Positions 35,179 through 48,126 are shown, counted from the first letter of the stretch. The stretch is DNA of 64,000 nucleotides from Odobenus rosmarus divergens (GCF_000321225.1 NW_004450276.1:4692036-4756035); one strand, 5' to 3'. Numbers and translations: made by a program. Notes: a model not told the origin generated them from the sequence alone.

Positions 35179-35380
35179 TTTTTTTTTTTTTTTTAAGATT
35201 TTATTTATTTGACAGAGAGAGACACAGCAAGAGAGGGAACACAAGCAGGGGGAGTGGGAGAGGGAGAGGCAGGCTTCCCGCGGAGCAGGGAGCCTGATGT
35301 GGGGCTCGATCCCAAGACCCTGGGATCACGACCTGAGCCGAAGGCAGCTGCTTAACGACTGAGCCACCCAGGCGCCCCCC
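35179..35380 (-). mobile_element. Young carnivore SINE, antisense, nested in a neighbour's target copy
   Basis: A perfect 17-base duplication 'aactggtgacagttctt' lies at 35162-35178 and 35381-35397. The insertion used the right-hand target copy of the older SINE beside it. The copy is full length with a 17-base or longer T-run as reversed A-tail. Confidence 0.97.
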
Positions 35381-35397
35381 AACTGGTGACAGTTCTT

Positions 35398-35988
35398 AAA
35401 GAACTATATTCCTTTGCTCTTCACCATCATGAAATACCACCTTCATAACCCCCCATACCTATATTTTGTTTGAAATCATCACAAAAATGATCTCTCAAAA
35501 TGATATTCTTTTCCACAGCTATTAAATATTACTAAATACTACTAAGAAAGACCCTAAGAGAGGATGAAACATGCACCCAATGTGGCAATATCTTTTCACT
35601 TCCAATCGCTTTTAATTTGGGGGTGCGTCCATGTAGAAAACATGTGCAAAAAGACAGTTATCCATTTCAAAAAAACTTTTCCCTAAAAATAATAAGCATA
35701 TACCACTTGAAGAAATTTTACAGATCATTTGTTTAGTTTTGTACATCATCTGTTGATCCTTAGTTATTTTAAGATATTTAAGATGGAGTATTTAGATGAC
35801 ATTTCTCTTCTTCTAAATATGTGATATATATGTGAAAATATATATACCTTTTTTATATGTGATTTAATTTACATGAAAACACATTATTTTATTCTAATAT
35901 ATTTCAAATATATTATTTTATCATTTTTGTTATATCTACTAGTTTTATCAATGGCCATAAGTGATATAAGCTGTAATAATTGGATCTT
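35398..35988. other. Unassigned AT-rich stretch
   Basis: AT-rich with TATA-like runs near 35820-35930. No gene or family was recognised. Confidence 0.4.
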
Positions 35989-36182
35989 TTTTTTTTAAGA
36001 TTTTATTCATGTATTTGACAGAGAGACACAGCGAGAGAGGGAACACAAGCAGGGGGAGTGGGAGAGGGAGAAGCAGGCTCCCCGCCGAGCAGGGAGCCCG
36101 ATGTGGGGCTCGATCCCAGGACCCTGGGACCATGACCCGAGCCGAAGGCAGACGCTTAATGACTGAGCCACCCAGGTGCCCC
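35989..36182 (-). mobile_element. Young carnivore SINE, antisense
   Basis: A perfect 17-base target duplication 'tgtaataattggatctt' lies at 35972-35988 and 36183-36199. The body is nearly identical to the copies at 52936 and 63846, the youngest-looking type in the window. Confidence 0.97.
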
Positions 36183-36199
36183 TGTAATAATTGGATCTT

Positions 36200-39073
36200 A
36201 TGAAGTATCCTTCAGATGTAGTGTTTAAGGAGTTATTATTTCTCTATATAATATTTTTATAGACCATATTTTTTTGGTTAACTTGTTAAAACTATTTCCC
36301 CTTTTTTATTTCTCTATGTCATGATGGAGTATTATGTTAAGAAAAGACATATTTGACTGACAGATAACTAAGAGGTTACCTGACGTAAGAATAAATACAG
36401 CCAGAAGCTTACTACAATGTTACCATCAAGGTCTAGAGATGAGGGGCCTGAGCCAGCAGACCCCCTGAAAACAGTGCATCAAATGAGGGGCTTCTGAGAA
36501 CTTTGAGCTTCAGCAAGCAGTTGTATTCATGATTGCCCAGAGAAATATCTTACAAAAATGCACTCTGATATCCAAGCATGCCACATTCATCATTTCATAA
36601 AGTAAAAAAAAACAGTTCTAAACACTCTGAATGTAATAGAACCATTCTCTTTCATTTATTTGAATTGTAAATGACAGTATCAAAAAATCATAAAATTAAA
36701 ATAGCAGCCCTTTCTTATAAGTGTATTTCTATCTAAATGAAATCTACCATACCTCGGGGTCTGTGTTCAGTGCAGTATTTTCACTCAGGCTCGATCTACA
36801 GCCAATACTGTGTGCTTTGACGTTAGGATTCTGAAAGCATTCATTTTTTTCCCCCAACTCCAATCCTATTTTATATACTTAAAAATATATTTTCTAGAAG
36901 TAAAGAGGAAGAATGTCAGACTTTTTTTATTTGTGCTTTCCACTTACTATTTGATTTTTCATAAGTAAGCCTCAAATGAGTTTGTTTTCCTTTTGAAAAC
37001 CTCACACTTCTAGGAGCCTTCACTGTAAGCAGTAAGCAGGGGTAGAATGTATCAAGTAACCTAGCAACCATCCAAATTCCATCCACATTCCTGGCCTCTG
37101 CTCTGGTTCTACAGGCAAGAACCATTCAATCCGGGAATAGACAAGAAAGAGAGCTGAACTCTTTGGGACAATGCTGGAGAATGAGCGGCGAGTAAAGCAT
37201 TATGCAACCACATGGTTTTGCTTTTTACAGTCTCCCTGGGGTTTTTTATTTTGGTGAGAGGACCAAGATTTGGATTCAATTGAAGAGGAAGGAAGTTGCC
37301 GTGGACTGACAGGAGAGCAAGTTTAAAGAGCAGAGGGCATTAAAAGTGCGGCTTCTGACATGTTAAGGTCGCAGCACATGAACAGGTGTTTCCTCTGAGA
37401 GCAGGATTGGAGGAGGCGGATGATTATCAGGTGAGATGAAAAGAAAGTGAAGAGGTAACGTGAGCTTGAAGGCATGCCCACATCTTGAGACCTAATGAAG
37501 ATGAACTGGCTAAGGAGATTGAAAAGGGCCAGTGATGAGCAAGGGGCATACGAAAACCACTTCAATTAGTGTAAAAAGGAGAGTGATTACCCGTGCCAAG
37601 TTCTGTTCATAGGTAGGCGGGATGGCAACAAAATGACAGCTGGCCCTGGCAGCATGGGAAACCTTGGGGACATTGACAAGAGGTACTTCGGAGCAGTGCT
37701 GGGGACAAAGCATGATGGGAAGCTGGAAGTGGCTTCCTGTGATCAGTGGGATTCCCATCAGCAGTGGGATTCCCGCGAATGGTGGAATTGGTAATCAGCA
37801 TAATGGCATGTCTCCATATGGCACTGCCTTTACCTTTGTGATTTGGGGCCAAACGTTTAAAATCAAAATGCTAAACTGTGTGATCTTTATCTCCCATCAG
37901 AACATTTTTCTACTCTATAGCCCCTCCTTAATTAAATACACTTTCTTTTCTTTTCTTCTCTTTTTTTTCATTTTTGGTCTCTCTTTTTCAGTAGCCAAGT
38001 AGAAGAACACCTGCCTTTAGTAAGTCTATCAGGAAATATGAGTTAATATTATTAATCGAAAAAGTTACATGGAAAATGGAAAATTTTAAACTTCTGAAAT
38101 GGAAACAATTGCATAATTTCTATTCAGGCCGGTTTCTAGAATATCGTAAAATACAAGCCCACTTCCTTGCATTTAATATTATTTAACATTGTTTTCTTTG
38201 CTTATTTTTTTTCAGATTTGGAGGCAGATAATATTTTTTTAAGTAAACACATGTCTACTTTGTAGGACTGCTTTAATATCATCTACTGAAATATTTTATA
38301 TTCACAAAGTGATTTGAGTGCCTCAGGAAATCTGTTAAAAATGAATAAACAAAGAGCCAGCTCTTCCTTTAATTTGTTCCAAGCTTGAGTGAAATTTTCA
38401 CTGTGATTGAGGGATGAGTATCAAACAGAGATCTCAGATGAAGACATGTCACAAATGTTAGCTTTTATGTCCCTCGTTCAGTGATAAAATCCATGGTAAC
38501 CCTTCATAGAACCTTCAAATTCTTGAAAACCATGCCTCCAAAATATAGATGCAGGATGAAATCTTTCTAAGGTGGGGCCCCAGTGCATCCAAGGAGAAGG
38601 AGCAGGGAGGCTGGGAAGGAGGCTGCCCCCCGAACTCTGTGGGCCCTTGCCTCTCAGCTGTCATCCCAGCAGCAAACGTCAGCTCACAGGACTAGGATCC
38701 CTCCAGGCTCTGGCGAGAGGAGCCCTTGAGGAACCAGAGCCCAGAGTCGGGGTGACGGGCAGGAATTCATTTGCCCATCAGCCTCAGAACATCAGAGCCA
38801 CAGAGACCCAGACACGTGGCTGTCTGGGAGTAGCATTTGGTGCCCCCTGCGACCCAATGCTCTTTAATATGTATTCAGCTTTTGTTTACGCAAGATACAG
38901 ACCATCTCTCTCTCCTTAATTGCTCAAAGCAATTTAACTGGCTACAGACTTAACACGCCATCCTACAAAATAGAAGCCCTAAACTTATAACCCCATCCTT
39001 GAGAAGGTGCTTTAGGAATACTGTGAGTCATGCATGCTCCTGTCATGACTAAAGCACACCCCTCCCATTTCCT
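36200..39073. other. Unassigned stretch
   Basis: No gene or clear transposon is seen in 2.9 kb. A GC-richer block (38565-38850) holds a 115-codon frame, 38572-38919, without recognisable domains and with few CpGs. A short tandem echo of 'cagtgggattccc' occurs at 37744-37772. Confidence 0.45.
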
Positions 39074-39400
39074 TTTGTTTTTAATTAGTAGACTTTATTT
39101 TCGAGGTTTTAGGTTTACTGAAAAATTGAGCAGAAGGTACAATCCGTTTCCATATACCCCCTCTGTTGCCCCCACCGCTGCCCCACACAGTTTCTCTTAA
39201 TATTATCTTGCATTGGTGTGGCATGTTCAATATAACTGATGAACCAGTGCTGAAAAATTATTAACCAAGGTCCATAGTTTACATTAGGTTTCCCCCTTGT
39301 GTCACACAGATCTGTGGGTTTTGACAAATGCATAATGTCATGTATCTATCATTACAGTATCATACAGAATGGTGTCACTATTCTAAAAATGAATGGCCCT
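39074..39400 (-). mobile_element. Old L1 LINE 3' UTR, antisense
   Basis: 'ttaggtttactgaaaaattg', 'gtccatagtttacattaggt', 'gttttgacaaatgcataatg' and 'cattacagtatcatacaga' are the reversed 3' UTR of old L1M-type elements. Confidence 0.82.
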
Positions 39401-40157
39401 CCCTTTTCCTTTTGAAGTAGTTTATCCAAATATCCCTTACAAAAGTTATCCACCTCATCACATCTTCAATGATGTTTCATGACCTGGGAGGTGAGGTGTT
39501 TTAACATCTCTTACAGAGGACTGGCTGGTTCACAGTAATCAGACGCTTGCTATGTGGATGGTCAAATTGCCAGCTTCCACTTCTTTCTTGCCAAGATAGA
39601 ATTTCAAAAATTATGAGTAGCAAGTGAGAAGCTGATTTTATAGATATAATCTTTATACCCAAGTTCAGACAGGGGCAGAAATGATGAAGCACAATACCCA
39701 GTGAAGAGTTCCCAGCATGCTAAATTCACAGAAACACAGAACAGAAGACAGGAAAAGAGGCAAAGCCATCATTAAGGCAAGGTTAAGTTAAAAACCAAAT
39801 TCTGGTTTCTTTTTGCCAAGTTCTCTTGAAGGAGAGTGAGATTCCTCCAGAAGCAAGTTCAAGGTTCCTTTCTTTGCAAGGAAGCTTCAGTTCCAATCAT
39901 TAGCTACCATCATATTCAGGCCCTGAGTTGGCTTGTTGGAAGAGGTGTGGGTCTAAAAAGAAAGGAAGGACAGATCACCAGTTCAAAGGGCACGGAGAGT
40001 TCCCCAAATTACTTGAGCCTGAATTACTCTGTGTCTCGAATTTTGAGCATCATGCTTCCAGGAAAACATAGGAAGAAAAGTGCGCTGAAATGCTTAGGTT
40101 GGGAAAGATCGATAAAACACAAGCTTTGAAGATCGATGCAAAATTAGCAGCATGGAG
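39401..40157. other. Unassigned stretch
   Basis: Nothing recognised. A 97-codon frame (39836-40129) shows no known protein features. Confidence 0.4.
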
Positions 40158-40330
40158 GAGAGACAGTGCAGTGTAGCAGAAAAACATTTAGAAGCAGAGC
40201 TAAATTCAAATCCAGCCCCGGTAAGTAACTGTATGTCCTTGCCCAGCTTAATAAACCTCAGGACCTCCAAATTTTTTCACCTAGGAAATGAAGAAAATAA
40301 TCATTTTGGTAATTAAGTTAGGTCAACGTC
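40158..40330 (+). mobile_element. MIR SINE
   Basis: 'cagtgcagtgtagcagaaaa', 'gagctaaattcaaatccagc' and 'caggacctccaaattttttc' fit the MIR core. Confidence 0.75.
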
Positions 40331-41291
40331 ATGGAGGATTTAACTCCCAGTGGGTAAGGACAAAAATTTTAACCACTCTTTCTTTTTGTACCATGTAGCC
40401 TATTAAGTAAATTTATATTTTTTTAATTGAAGTCCTTTTCTTTCTATAGAAAAGCTTCATCATTGTATTATCTGTTTCCTAGCACAGTCTGCTTTGTGTT
40501 GGCTGATTGTTCATTGTGGCTTGATGAAAAATGTCTTCACATTTTTAATTTGCTTGAATTATTCTATTACTATGAATAGACAGTCTGAAGAGAAATAACG
40601 ATTTGTCTCCCATTAGCAGAAATGAGTTTCACATCACAAACTTAAATTATCTGTTGAACCTCTTTTCAAGAATGGCCTTTTAAAAAAAAATGATGATAGC
40701 ATGAATACAGTAAGTTTTTCTAAGCCAACAAGACAGAGGATTTAGAATGTAGATGATTATCCTTTTGGAGAAAGAGAAAGCAAGTAGCAAAGTTTCTTTT
40801 TAGCCAGCTTGCCTTGTTGGAAGGAAGGAGCTTGACCTTACTTACACGCAGAGGCAACCCTGCAGGGACATGTGTGACTTGACAAAGAAGTCTCTCCAAG
40901 GAGCAGGTAAGCACAGGCATGACCTTGAGCCCATTTTTACAAAAATTATTATTATTATTTGTTTTTTACCCCCTTTCTCCTCATGGGAATTGCTGCTGAC
41001 TTTATTTCCCACATCAGCAATAGAGTTTAGAAAAAGATTAGGAGACCCCAGAGAACCTTCAGATCAACCAAAACTTTTTCTTCATGAAGCAGCAAAAGCT
41101 TTCTGTGAGACCAGCAAGCAAAGACAGTTAGGAGGGAAACATTTATTGCGCATTAGTCGTTGAGCTCAAAAACAGTAAAATGCATTTTTAACAATTATCC
41201 TGACTTTAATCAAAGCCTGTTTTAAAGTCTCTGTTTTTAATTTAGCTCTCATGTTATTGTTTATCATTAATGTATTGTTTATGAACCCCCG
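40331..41291. other. Unassigned stretch
   Basis: A short (ATT)n patch lies at 40946-40960. No gene or family was recognised. Confidence 0.4.
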
Positions 41292-42194
41292 TGTAGGAAA
41301 ACCGCGGTCTCTCTTGTGTGGTTTTCATTAATTCACACACTGCTACCACACTCACCACACTTCTGACACCAAGTGTGTGGGAGTTGTCCCCACAACAAGC
41401 AATTTTGTGACCCAGATCGGGTTCCTCCAATTTAACTCGATTCTGACACTAGCTACTAGGAGATAGCGTCTGATCCTACAAGTTAAGGGATTGGTCCCAC
41501 GAGACTGCCCCCATTTTATTTTCCATTCTACGTGATAGGTCCCCAGGTTCCCCACAACTTCTGACTTGTCTACAAGTCAGAGATTTCCATGACCTCCACC
41601 CTCCTTGGATTTGACTATGTGCCAGAACAGCTCACAGAACTCAGAGAAACACTTATTTACATTTTCCAGTTTATTAGAGGATATGATAAAGGACACAGAT
41701 GAACAGCCAGATGAAGGGATACATAGAGTGAGGTCTGGAAGGGTCCCGAGTGTGGGAGTGTCTGTCCCTGTGAAGTTGGATGCATCGCCCTCCTGTGTTC
41801 ACCAACTTGGTGAACCCCTATTGTTGGGAGATATGGAGGCTTCCTCATGTAAGCATGACCAATTACTAACTCAGGTCTAGCCCTCCTCTCTTTGTAGAAT
41901 GGGGGGTGGGGCTCAAAATTCCAACCTTGTGGTCATGGCTTGGTCTTTCTGATGAGCAGCCCCCATCCAGGAGCCCACTGAGAGTCACCTCATTAGGGCA
42001 AAAGACACTGTTATCACCTAGGAAATTCCAAGGGATTTAGGAGCTCTGTGTCAGGAACCAGGGTCAAAGATCCAAATAGTAGAACAAAAGATGCTCCTAG
42101 TACTCTTATCACTTAGGAAATTTCAGGATTTCAGGAGCTCTGTGCCAGGAACTGGGGGGCAGAGACCAACATATATACTTCTTACTATCTCACA
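41292..42194 (-). mobile_element. LTR of an ERVL-type element (MER21-like?), antisense
   Basis: Read on the minus strand it starts TGTGAGATAGTAAG near 42194 and ends CA near 41292, about 900 bases. Plus-strand landmarks are 'ccagtttattagaggatatg', 'gatgaacagccagatgaagg', 'gcagcccccatccaggagcc' and 'gagtcacctcattagggcaa'. These recur in a well-known mammalian LTR family, and the name MER21-like is from memory and uncertain. A segment near the U3 end is duplicated: 42013-42076 resembles 42110-42168. No internal retroviral genes are attached. Confidence 0.72.
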
Positions 42195-42569
42195 GCCCCA
42201 CATCCAATGTCTTTCTGTACCTGGACAAATACTATCTGTGAATTAGCATATCACTAGTTTGCCCATGGGCATAGCTAAATCAATTATTTTGGATTTTTCT
42301 TGTGGTCATTCTTGTTTTTCTAACTTTAATTGATCTTAACCAAAAACTATTAATAATGGAAATGAGAATTGAAGACATAGTACAACTAGGTGAAGGACAT
42401 CACCACCAAGCCACTAAACCAATGCTTCTCTTCCTTAGTTCAAATGTCTGATCACTGTGGTCACTGAGAAAGATTGCAAGTAGGTAAGAGTTCATGCCAG
42501 AGAAGATGCTTGTTTTGTTTTCTAACTCTTGTTAGAATTCAATCCTTGCTCCAACATTGGCACATGAAA
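42195..42569. other. Unassigned stretch
   Basis: Nothing recognised. Confidence 0.35.
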
Positions 42570-43640
42570 AATAAACATTTATCATTCAATAAGTAAATAA
42601 TAATTGAGCGCCGATTATATGCCAAAACTATCGAAGGTACTGAGGATGCAACAGTGAATAAAACAGGAAAAGCCTCTGTCTTTGGGGGGCTTACATTCTA
42701 ATGTAACCTGGAGAAAAAAATTAACACATAAATATAAAACATATTTCAAGGAATAGAAAATTCTAAGACAGATAAAGAAGGGGAATGGATAAAAAGTGAT
42801 GGAATGTACTATTTTAGGTAAGATGACAGAGAAGGCTCTTGAGTAAGAGATCTTTGCAAGAAACCTAAATGAGTGAAGGAGTGAGCCATATGCATATATG
42901 AAGGAGGAGCATTCTGGGCTGAGGAGAGATATGCTATGGTAGGAATATGTGTGGGGTATCCTACAACCGCCTGAAAGGCCAATGTAGCTAAGCTAAAGTG
43001 AACAAGAAGAAGCGTGAACAAGAGGAATTATTATTATGATATGTAGTAAAGAGTTCTGATTTTACTCTGATTAAGATGGAAAGCCTTGCAGGAGTTCAAG
43101 GAGGCAGTGTCTTATTCTGATTTTAAATTTAAAAAGGTGATCTTTCCATTGTGTGAAGAATGGACCACGGGGGAGCCAGAGGGAAGCTGGGGAGCCAGGT
43201 TGAGGCTTTTGCAATATTGTCTGTAGTAGATGCTGATGGCTGGGACAAAGTGATGACAGCAATGAAGGTGGTTAGAGAGGAAATTGGACCAGGAGGTTAT
43301 GATAAGAGTCAAGGATGACTCCAATTTCTGGACCAGAACAATTAGAAAAATGAAATTGCCCTTACTAAAATGGGGAATGTGGGAAGGAAACAAGTTTGTG
43401 TGTTGGGGAACCAAGACTTCAGTTTGGGACTTGTCCCACTTCGTTATTTTATTGGACAGCTGAATGAAATCAAGCAGTCACTTTGATTCATAAGTTAGAT
43501 GTTGAAGGGAGCAGATTTAGTTACATACATTTTGGACACATCCGCCTATTGGCAGAATTCAAAGCCATGCGTCTATATGTGGTCTTCCAGGGAGTGAGTA
43601 GTGATAGGGATAGCATCAGCCTTATACACAGAAGATAAGA
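42570..43640 (-). mobile_element. L2 LINE, 1 kb antisense fragment
   Basis: This is one of the longest continuous L2 pieces in the window. The reversed 3' UTR ('aattgagcgccgattatatg', 'gggcttacattctaatgtaa') is followed by 'gaaggagtgagccatatgca', 'tttactctgattaagatgga', 'agtcaaggatgactccaatt' and 'agccatgcgtctatatgtgg', all in the antisense L2 order. Coding frames are destroyed. Confidence 0.85.
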
Positions 43641-44829
43641 CTTCTTTTTTTTTTTTTCTGTGTCTCCCATGCAAAGATCTTTAAAAAAAATTCTCAAAGA
43701 AATGACTACAATTTTAGAAATCCAGTAGTCATTAGGAAGACTCATGTCTTTGTAAATGGCAGTGACCATAGAACAGAAATGGTACTGTGATAATTTAATA
43801 ACCTAAGTCCGTCTTGTCTTCTAACTATGCACTGTGGCAGAAGCCACTCTAGATGGGATGGTTGGCATTCAGTCACTTCCTTTCCAGAGTCTCATTTCAT
43901 CATTTCCAAAATCTAGTGTTGGATACTCTCAAAGTTTCCTTCATGTTTCAGAAGTTGATTCTCCTATTTTGCTATTTATTTATTGCATTCTACAATGACA
44001 GATGGATAGAGTATTTTTATTGTAATCTATTTTCTCTCTATATATATGCACACACATATATACACATATATCCATGCAGAGAAAGAAATACAGTTTTGAG
44101 AACTAAATTTTGGTCTAACCAAATGCCTTTCAGAATTCATATGCCATTTATTTCTTTTATATTCATACTGAAAACAGTTTTCTCCTCTCTTCACCTTCTG
44201 ATTTTCTGGACATCAACGCTATCAGGGATAATTCAGTTAATCAATAGACTCGTGTTCATTGAACCGCAGCTGTGAATCCAGGATTCCAGAAATTCCACTG
44301 TCAGTTACTGTGTGCAGTTTTTCTCCAGGATTTAACAAGTGCTTTTCTTCTATAAGTTCTGACTTGTACAATATAAACTGTACCATCTTTCATTTCATCA
44401 AATGCTGTAAACACAGAATTAGATACGATGCCCAAAGGCAACGCTAAACTCTGCAGGATTCATACTGAGTCATCAGGACAAGTTGGAGCATCACATCATA
44501 ATTCTCTACCCTAGCTCTTCCCCAAGCGTTAATACCAAGGTTTCCTGAGGTCATAGGGAAAAGATGACAGAGGAATTTAGAGTTAGTCAAGTAAATTAAA
44601 ACATAATGTCAAAAAATTTAGAACACCTGCAACCACAATGTATGAATTCTTTTTAAACTCCTACCTTTTATGAAGCATATTTTAGAAGAAATGCATAAAA
44701 GACAGTTTGTTTTAAAGTATTTCCTACACCAGTTATAACATTTATATAAAAATCAGAGGGTTTTTCTTTTATACTTAACCCCTATCTTAGGTTATTTGAT
44801 ATGCCCCCACACACCTATCTTCCCAGTTA
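43641..44829. other. Unassigned stretch with TA/CA-rich patch
   Basis: There is a T-run at 43646-43657 and an alternating TATA/CACA patch at 44037-44072. A 140-codon frame (43853-44275) runs through that low-complexity patch and is AT-rich. I do not consider it a gene. Confidence 0.45.
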
Positions 44830-45190
44830 TGCCATACACTTAACTAAAAGAGAAACCCTAAAAGGAATTGCAAACTCTATATACAATAGGAAATAAATGG
44901 GGGGAAAATATGTCACTTCCATACAATGAAATTATAAGACATCATTAAAAACCAGACTTTGAAGATTGTTAAATGATATAAGAAAATGCTCCTGACAAAT
45001 ATTAAGTGAAAAGTGTACAAAAACAATATGATTTTAAAATTTTACAAAGAAACATATATTTCATATTAGTAGCAATTTTAAAAGGCTAAAAGAAAGTGTT
45101 GTCTCTCCAAATGACAGAATTTGTAATTTATTTTTGCTTTATTTTTATTATTTATTATATTAAGCATGTATTATTTTACATTGAGAAAAA
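44830..45190 (+). mobile_element. Old L1 LINE 3' UTR
   Basis: 'aagacatcattaaaaaccag', 'gaaaatgctcctgacaaata', 'ttaagtgaaaagtgtacaaa' and 'taagcatgtattattttaca' follow the end of L1M-type elements. Confidence 0.78.
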
Positions 45191-45462
45191 TGATAATTTT
45201 TGGATGGACCAGATGCAAAAATCATTCAAATATTAGCATTATGTTGCAAGCAATACTATGGAGGTTGAATCTCATTTGCCTTTCCAATATTGCTGTAGTT
45301 TGATGATCACCTTTGTACCTGAAAGCCAACAGCTCTTTACTTAAGATAAATATGTCTTATGAGTGTTTCCATAGAACTCTGACTTGGATAGGGTGAGCCA
45401 TCATTTTCCATAGGCCTAAATAAGTTTTAGCACTGTGAAAGAAAAAATTATTCAGTGACACT
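45191..45462. other. Unassigned stretch
   Basis: Nothing recognised. Confidence 0.35.
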
Positions 45463-45928
45463 TGTTAAAGATGATAAGGAAGACTTTATTCAAGAGGGAC
45501 ATCACGATGGTTGTAGGACCACTGCAACAGCATCTTGCAGTGAGTGCAAGATTGGACTCAACTCTGAATACAGCAGGGGTGAGTGAGATAGCCAAGGAGC
45601 AGGGGAGGGGTCAGTGGATGGAAACTTACAAAGGAGAGACATCGGGGTAGTGGGATTCTGACTAAACTGATGTAACAGGATTCCTGCTGGAGGCAATCTA
45701 GAGTGAGTGGGCATCACCTGGCAGACGATGGAAGAGTAAGAACCCCTGTTATATATCCAGGGTGATCAGACATGGAGCATGAGGGATTCCAGCTGAACCA
45801 ACTTAGCAGGATTCTTGCTAAAATTGGACAATGCAGAGACGAACATGGAAGTCCAAAAGTCAAGGCCTGGTTGAGAAATTCAGGGGAACCTGAATAGAGT
45901 TTGGTCAAGGAGAGAATCTTTGTCAACA
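45463..45928 (-). mobile_element. Probable solo LTR of an endogenous retrovirus, antisense
   Basis: On the minus strand the 466 bases begin TGTTGACAAAG and end CTTTAACA, a TGTT...AACA pair as expected of an LTR. In the right order lie a TATA-like box (minus-strand gatatataac, 45748-45757) and, about 260 bases on, an AATAAA signal (45485-45490) 20-odd bases from the end. No gag, pol or env text is next to it and I see no second copy in the window. Flanking duplications are not clear, so borders may be off by a few bases. The family was not identified. Confidence 0.65.
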
Positions 45929-48126
45929 CAAATCAGAAAAGTCTATTGGATGTAAGTGGTGTGAACTCCAGAACCCAGTTTGTATCTCAACTAATTTGGA
46001 TCAAATGATTTTCAAATTCAGAATATATGGATTAGACACCTGGTTTGAATTCATCCAGGTGAGAAGGCTGCTCTTCAGGAGCCTCAGACACTAAAGGAGT
46101 GGATGTGTAGTAATACTTGCCCATAATGCATATTTCACATTAATTCATAAAATATGTAGCAGGTGTCAATGAGATGTATTCATATGTAAGTATAAATATT
46201 GTTATATGGTTGTTAATTGAAGTGGAGATTAACCTTAAGATGCATTACTTCTGATTTGGCCTTTATTCTAAGAGACTGAGAATAATTTCTGTGCCTAGTT
46301 ATGCTCAGGGGAAATCAAGTCTATACATTAAGATGTAAACAATCCAAACGCAGTAAGAGGTGGTAGGGGAGAGATTATACAGAGGCTAATTTAAATACTG
46401 AAAAGTGAAACATTTTTAGAAGCCAAAATGTATATGCCCCCAAGTTTCTCTTTCTTACCTCATTTTGCAAGACTTTGACACTAGATGAACATAAATTTAA
46501 TCTTTTCATGCATTTATTGAATCATAGTCTTAAAGTATCTGTTTTATGATGGTGGACTTCTTTCTTTTTTTTTTATGCTTTAGTTGTCCTGAAGGCAAAA
46601 GCTGTATGTGTTTAATTTGAATCTGTCATATTCGAAGTGATATCATTTGATTGCAATTATAAAGATGATAGCTATGATAACCCTACTGCTGCTTTTCAGA
46701 AAAGGCTCCAGAAAATCCATCCCACAAGGGTAAAACACAGTGTCGCTGAGGCAGCATATTATTAACTCTCAGGAACCATGGGACTTTTCAGAGAGGCCTC
46801 AAATCATTATAAAAGTACAGACAAAAGGAAGAGGCACCAACGTATTCATTCCAGGTGGCTTTTAGGCAACACATTAATTCTTGAACATGAATATAAATAA
46901 ATAATAAATAAAATTGAATTCATCCCAATCTATCATACAACTTCTTTGACAACATAAAAGTCAACCAAATAAATCAGAATAATAAGATTTTGACAAAACA
47001 AGACATTTATCTATTCCCCAAGAAACATATTGGTCACACAACTTATAAACTGCCAATAGAGTTTCTCCATCCATCACCAAGATTCCATCTAATGACAGGG
47101 AAATAATTAACACACCTCTACCATGTCATGCAATCTTTTGATACATCAGGAAGTGAAACAACGCATAAATGCAGCCCTCAGTGTGTGGACAACACCTGTG
47201 GGGTGGGTAGATTTTTTTTTTTTTTCACTAACAGCCTCTACATTCTCTCCTGAATAAGCGTGGAATGTTTGTAATCCTTCTATGGCTTCAGGAAAGGCCG
47301 TAGAGCCTTCCATGGAAGAGAGGAGGTTTAATCTAGGTCTTTCTACAGGCTATCACAACCCTTTCCCCACTAACATGCCCTCCCCAAAAGTGCTTCCTGC
47401 TATTTTAAAATAATTCAGATTCAGATTTAAAATAATTCAGATTCACTTCCAACTCACTGGGTCTCTGCAGCTTAAAAATAGAATTTTCTCTAACCTGAAA
47501 CCTGGAGGCATCCATTAGCATCGAATTTGAATATTTGAATAAATGAACTGGGATCCTGTTCCCAAATTTTACATTATATTTTTCACATATATATATTTTT
47601 AAATATGTATATGAGAGAGAAAACCTGTCTAGAACTGGAAGAGTGAGAGTCAACTCAGATTGCAAACACGACGAGAAGTCTTTGCTGGTAATCAGGCGGG
47701 AAGGACACACATAAAGCCAGCTGTGTAATCAGCAGGAAACGCTGTCCCTCCCAAGGCCAGGCAGCAACTATAAAATGCCACAACAACTCTTCTTTTGTGG
47801 ACACTGCTTTGTCCCCAGTGATGCTCACAGGCCTATCGCAGTATAACGCATCTATTACCGGGGGTATCCAATGGCTAAAACTCCCTTGCCTCATGACAGC
47901 ATGTAATCCTTAGTTAATCTTCATTCACTTGCTGAGAAACAGCAAGGATCTTAGAGCTGATCCCCACCGGCTTCCGTGGGACCCAGCTCAGAACTCTACA
48001 GGGAGAGCCCAAATTTTGTAAAAGGTACTTCCTCTTGTCAGCATGCGTGGGTGGGTGCTTCTGAAGCCCCCTCCCTGGCTGCCTCCCCCCGCCGCCCTCT
48101 GCAAATCAACATATCAGATCTTCTCC
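45929..48126. other. Unassigned stretch
   Basis: No gene or family was recognised in 2.2 kb. A 20-base direct repeat with a 22-base period lies at 47404-47423 and 47426-47445. T-runs occur near 46565 and 47212-47225. Confidence 0.4.

Noticed and set aside
38572..38919. 115-codon frame in a GC-richer block, considered as an exon or CpG island
   Set aside because: CpGs are sparse, so it is not an island, and the peptide is low in recognisable features.
43853..44275. 140-codon frame
   Set aside because: AT-rich, crosses a TA/CA low-complexity patch and has no recognisable domain or splice context.
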